Origin: JBBKWJ01 sp037968895
GTDB taxonomy: Bacteria; Actinomycetota; Acidimicrobiia; Acidimicrobiales; SZUA-35
Assembly (NCBI GenBank): GCA_037968895.1
Contig: JBBKWJ010000254.1
Location: forward strand, 1 to 13,774
DNA length: 13,774 nucleotides
Reading direction: 5' to 3'
Shown here in pieces: positions 12,452 to 13,774 of the stretch. The notes beneath the pieces are model-generated. The model saw only the letters and a program-made list of their open reading frames with translations, was not told the origin of the DNA and made no database searches. Made by a program: the position numbers and the translations under genes. Position 1 is the first letter of the stretch, and the number at the start of each line of letters is the position of its first letter.

Positions 12452-13357
12452 TCAGTGGGGCGGTTGCAGTTGGTCGCGCAATGCGTCGATATCGAAGTCG
12501 GGCTGGGGATAGGCGGGCGCCATTTCTTGTAACGTGAGATCGAGCAATTGGGCGACCGCCCAGTTCCGGTACCACTTGTTGTCAGCCGGAATCACATGCC
12601 ACGGTGCGCAATCTGGGCTTGTGCTCGCGAGTACATCGCCGTAGGCGGCCTGGTACTCGTTCCACAAACGTCGGCTCTCCATATCTGATTCGGCGAACTT
12701 CCACCGCTTATCGTCGCGTCGTAGCCGTCGCAAGAAGCGGCTGCGTTGCTCGTCGAACGAGAGGTGCAGCATGCACTTGATAATCGTGGTGCCAGCGTCC
12801 ACCAGCTCGGCCTCAAAGGCGTTGATGTCATCTAAGCGAGCATCGATGTCCTCGCGCTGCAGTGTTCCTTCGGCGATCGGCACGAGCACGTCTTCGTAGT
12901 GAGAGCGGTTGAAGACCACGAGGTTTCCTGGCCCCGGCAACGCTTCGCGATGTCGCCAGAGGAAGTGGTGCTCACGCTCCTTTTCGGTTGGTTCGGTGAA
13001 CGATGCGGTGCGCACGCCAGCTGGGTTCATGGCGATGACGACATGCTTGATAGTGCCGTTCTTGCCCGAGCAATCGAGTCCTTGCAGCACCAGTAACACG
13101 GACCGTTCTTCTTCGGCAAAGAGGAGTTCGTGATGATCAAAGAGTCGATCATGCAGTTCTACGGCTAATTCGTGTTTGGCGGCAGACTCCGACTCGACGA
13201 ATGGTGTCGAGTCGGTGGCGTAGCCAGCCAGGTTGACCATGCCGTCGACTGGTCGCAGTCGAAATGTGCTGCGGAGTTCCTGTAGTGACGTCATGACACC
13301 ATGCTTTCGTGCGGTCTCGGCTTCGGCCACGGAGTCGACAATCGCGTGCCGGCCCAT
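12452..13357 (-). CDS. ppk2: PPK2-family polyphosphate kinase
   Basis: This 301-aa cytoplasmic enzyme transfers phosphate between polyphosphate and nucleotides. Visible motifs are Walker A GLDCSGKNG (93-101), the following IKHVVIAMNPAGVR, and the Walker B-like VVFNRSHYEDVLV (147-159). The lid region is RLRRDDKRWKFAESDMESR, with WNEYQAAYGDVLA and WHVIPADNKWYRNW after it. The common family versions of the first motifs read GxDxAGKDG and FDRSWYED. The Cys-Ser in the P-loop and Asn-His in the second motif are variant, but the catalytic Lys, Asp/Glu and Arg positions appear kept. The subclass (ADP, AMP or GDP preference) is not decided here. It starts six bases after the flavodoxin ORF with no ribosome site, so it depends on coupling or starts at Met22 (MTSLQELRS). 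Confidence 0.93.
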   Translation of the reverse strand: MGRHAIVDSVAEAETARKHGVMTSLQELRSTFRLRPVDGMVNLAGYATDSTPFVESESAAKHELAVELHDRLFDHHELLFAEEERSVLLVLQGLDCSGKNGTIKHVVIAMNPAGVRTASFTEPTEKEREHHFLWRHREALPGPGNLVVFNRSHYEDVLVPIAEGTLQREDIDARLDDINAFEAELVDAGTTIIKCMLHLSFDEQRSRFLRRLRRDDKRWKFAESDMESRRLWNEYQAAYGDVLASTSPDCAPWHVIPADNKWYRNWAVAQLLDLTLQEMAPAYPQPDFDIDALRDQLQPPH

Positions 13358-13363
13358 GGTGGG

Positions 13364-13561
13364 TCATGTCGGTGTCTGGTGCTCGAGGGCGTGAATGATG
13401 GTGACTTGAACGCCTTCGGTGGTCATGATGCCGGCGGATCGTTCGATGAGCCGCTGGGTGTGGGATTCCTTGGTGTCGGGGTTCAGGGAACAGTTGATGT
13501 ACACCGCCTTGAGTGGCGGGTTCGACCACTGGCCTGGAATCGAGTTCGCGATGTTGGTCAT
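13364..13561 (-). pseudogene. truncated flavodoxin-fold reductase, N-terminal part
   Basis: This 65-residue ORF contains LKAVYINCSLNPDTKESHTQ and GIMTTEGVQVTIIHALEH, the first beta-alpha-beta unit of flavodoxin-like FMN reductases, including the phosphate-binding SLN...SHT loop. Intact relatives have about 200 residues, so most of the domain is missing. Just after the stop, another frame reads DTDMTHHGPARD, matching the next family block (PDMTEHG..RDDW). A frameshift therefore ended this ORF, and homology stops where PPK2 begins. The ATG overlaps the upstream gene's stop (ATGA) and has a GGAG site, so it is still translated. It may persist as a coupling peptide for PPK2. Confidence 0.7.
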
Positions 13562-13774
13562 TGGTCGTCTCCTCGGCTTCGGATTGCTTCTTTGACTTTG
13601 GCGATAGCGAAGCCCCAGGCCTGGCCGGGGGTGGGTTGGGACGGGATGATGATCTCGTCAGGGTTGGTCAACACGTCGACGACGACGGGGCCGTCGGTGG
13701 CCAGGGCCGTTGCCATGACCGATCGCAGCGACGCGGGGTCTTCGATGCGGAACCCGGTGGCGCCCATGGCCGTC
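13558..13774 (-). CDS. thiamine-diphosphate enzyme, pyruvate oxidase/acetolactate synthase type, C-terminal end
   Basis: The last 71 codons of a gene that enters from the right edge. The sequence GATGFRIEDPASLRSVMATA and GPVVVDVLTNPDEIIIPSQP, ending QAWGFAIAKVKEAIRSRGDDQ, matches the C-terminus of ThDP-dependent enzymes of the PoxB (pyruvate:quinone oxidoreductase) and acetolactate synthase group. The PSQPT...QAWGFAIAKVKEA ending favours the PoxB-like branch. Such an enzyme would decarboxylate pyruvate, passing electrons to quinone. It is the first visible gene of a minus-strand unit with the flavodoxin fragment and PPK2. Its stop overlaps the next start. Confidence 0.82.
   Translation of the reverse strand, partial: TAMGATGFRIEDPASLRSVMATALATDGPVVVDVLTNPDEIIIPSQPTPGQAWGFAIAKVKEAIRSRGDDQ

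Noticed and set aside
13149..13529. A 126-codon minus-strand ORF overlapping PPK2
   Set aside because: Not a gene as a whole, but its DTDMTHHGPARD stretch is a true frameshifted remnant of the flavodoxin-like gene and is recorded there.

Overview
The window reads as a high-GC actinobacterial chromosome segment, probably from Acidimicrobiia or a relative; this placement is inferred from protein style and was not searched. Supporting signs are paired GAF-ANTAR regulators, a homologue of the mycobacterial Rv2629 release-factor-like family, GTG starts, ATGA-coupled genes and -10 boxes of the TANNNT type. I see no rRNA, tRNA, CRISPR array or transposase.

Layout. Positions 1-683 (minus) hold the start of an APC-family amino-acid permease that runs off the left edge. 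A small stress operon (minus, 1823 to 857) encodes a 110-aa conserved protein, a hemerythrin and an internally deleted universal-stress-protein (USP) remnant. A long minus-strand operon (6824 to 2129) encodes a 46-aa single-span membrane protein, two PRC-barrel proteins, a 50-aa peptide, a lipoprotein with two peptidoglycan-binding repeats, a 90-aa helical protein and two GAF-ANTAR proteins. Next come nhaA (8510-7203) and a baeRF/Rv2629-like gene (9844-8711), both minus. Divergent to these is a plus-strand operon (10509-12053): an HPF/RaiA-type ribosome-associated protein, a 55-aa protein, a USP and a membrane protein. On the right, minus strand, are the end of a thiamine-diphosphate enzyme, a truncated flavodoxin-fold reductase and a PPK2 polyphosphate kinase. 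A second decayed flavodoxin fragment lies beyond PPK2.

The most notable signal is an element of about 95 bp present three times (7004-7099 minus, 10089-10185 minus, 10269-10363 plus). Each copy lies upstream of, and points toward, one of three stress operons: the PRC-barrel/ANTAR operon, the baeRF gene (possibly with nhaA), and the HPF/USP operon. Each has a matching promoter (TTGYRT, 16-17 bp spacer, TANNGT) followed by a conserved leader. The leader can fold into a 5' hairpin, a second stem enclosing a nearly invariant core of about 21 nt, and an inner hairpin. Paired positions covary among the copies. In two copies the inner hairpin covers a perfect Shine-Dalgarno sequence in front of a leader ORF, and two leader ORFs overlap the next start codon. 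I do not recognise it as a known riboswitch class. The inference is a shared RNA-level switch coordinating ribosome protection, envelope maintenance and stress signalling.

Together the genes suggest a dormancy or stress island: ribosome hibernation and release-factor-like functions, USP, hemerythrin, polyphosphate metabolism, Na+/H+ exchange and envelope proteins.
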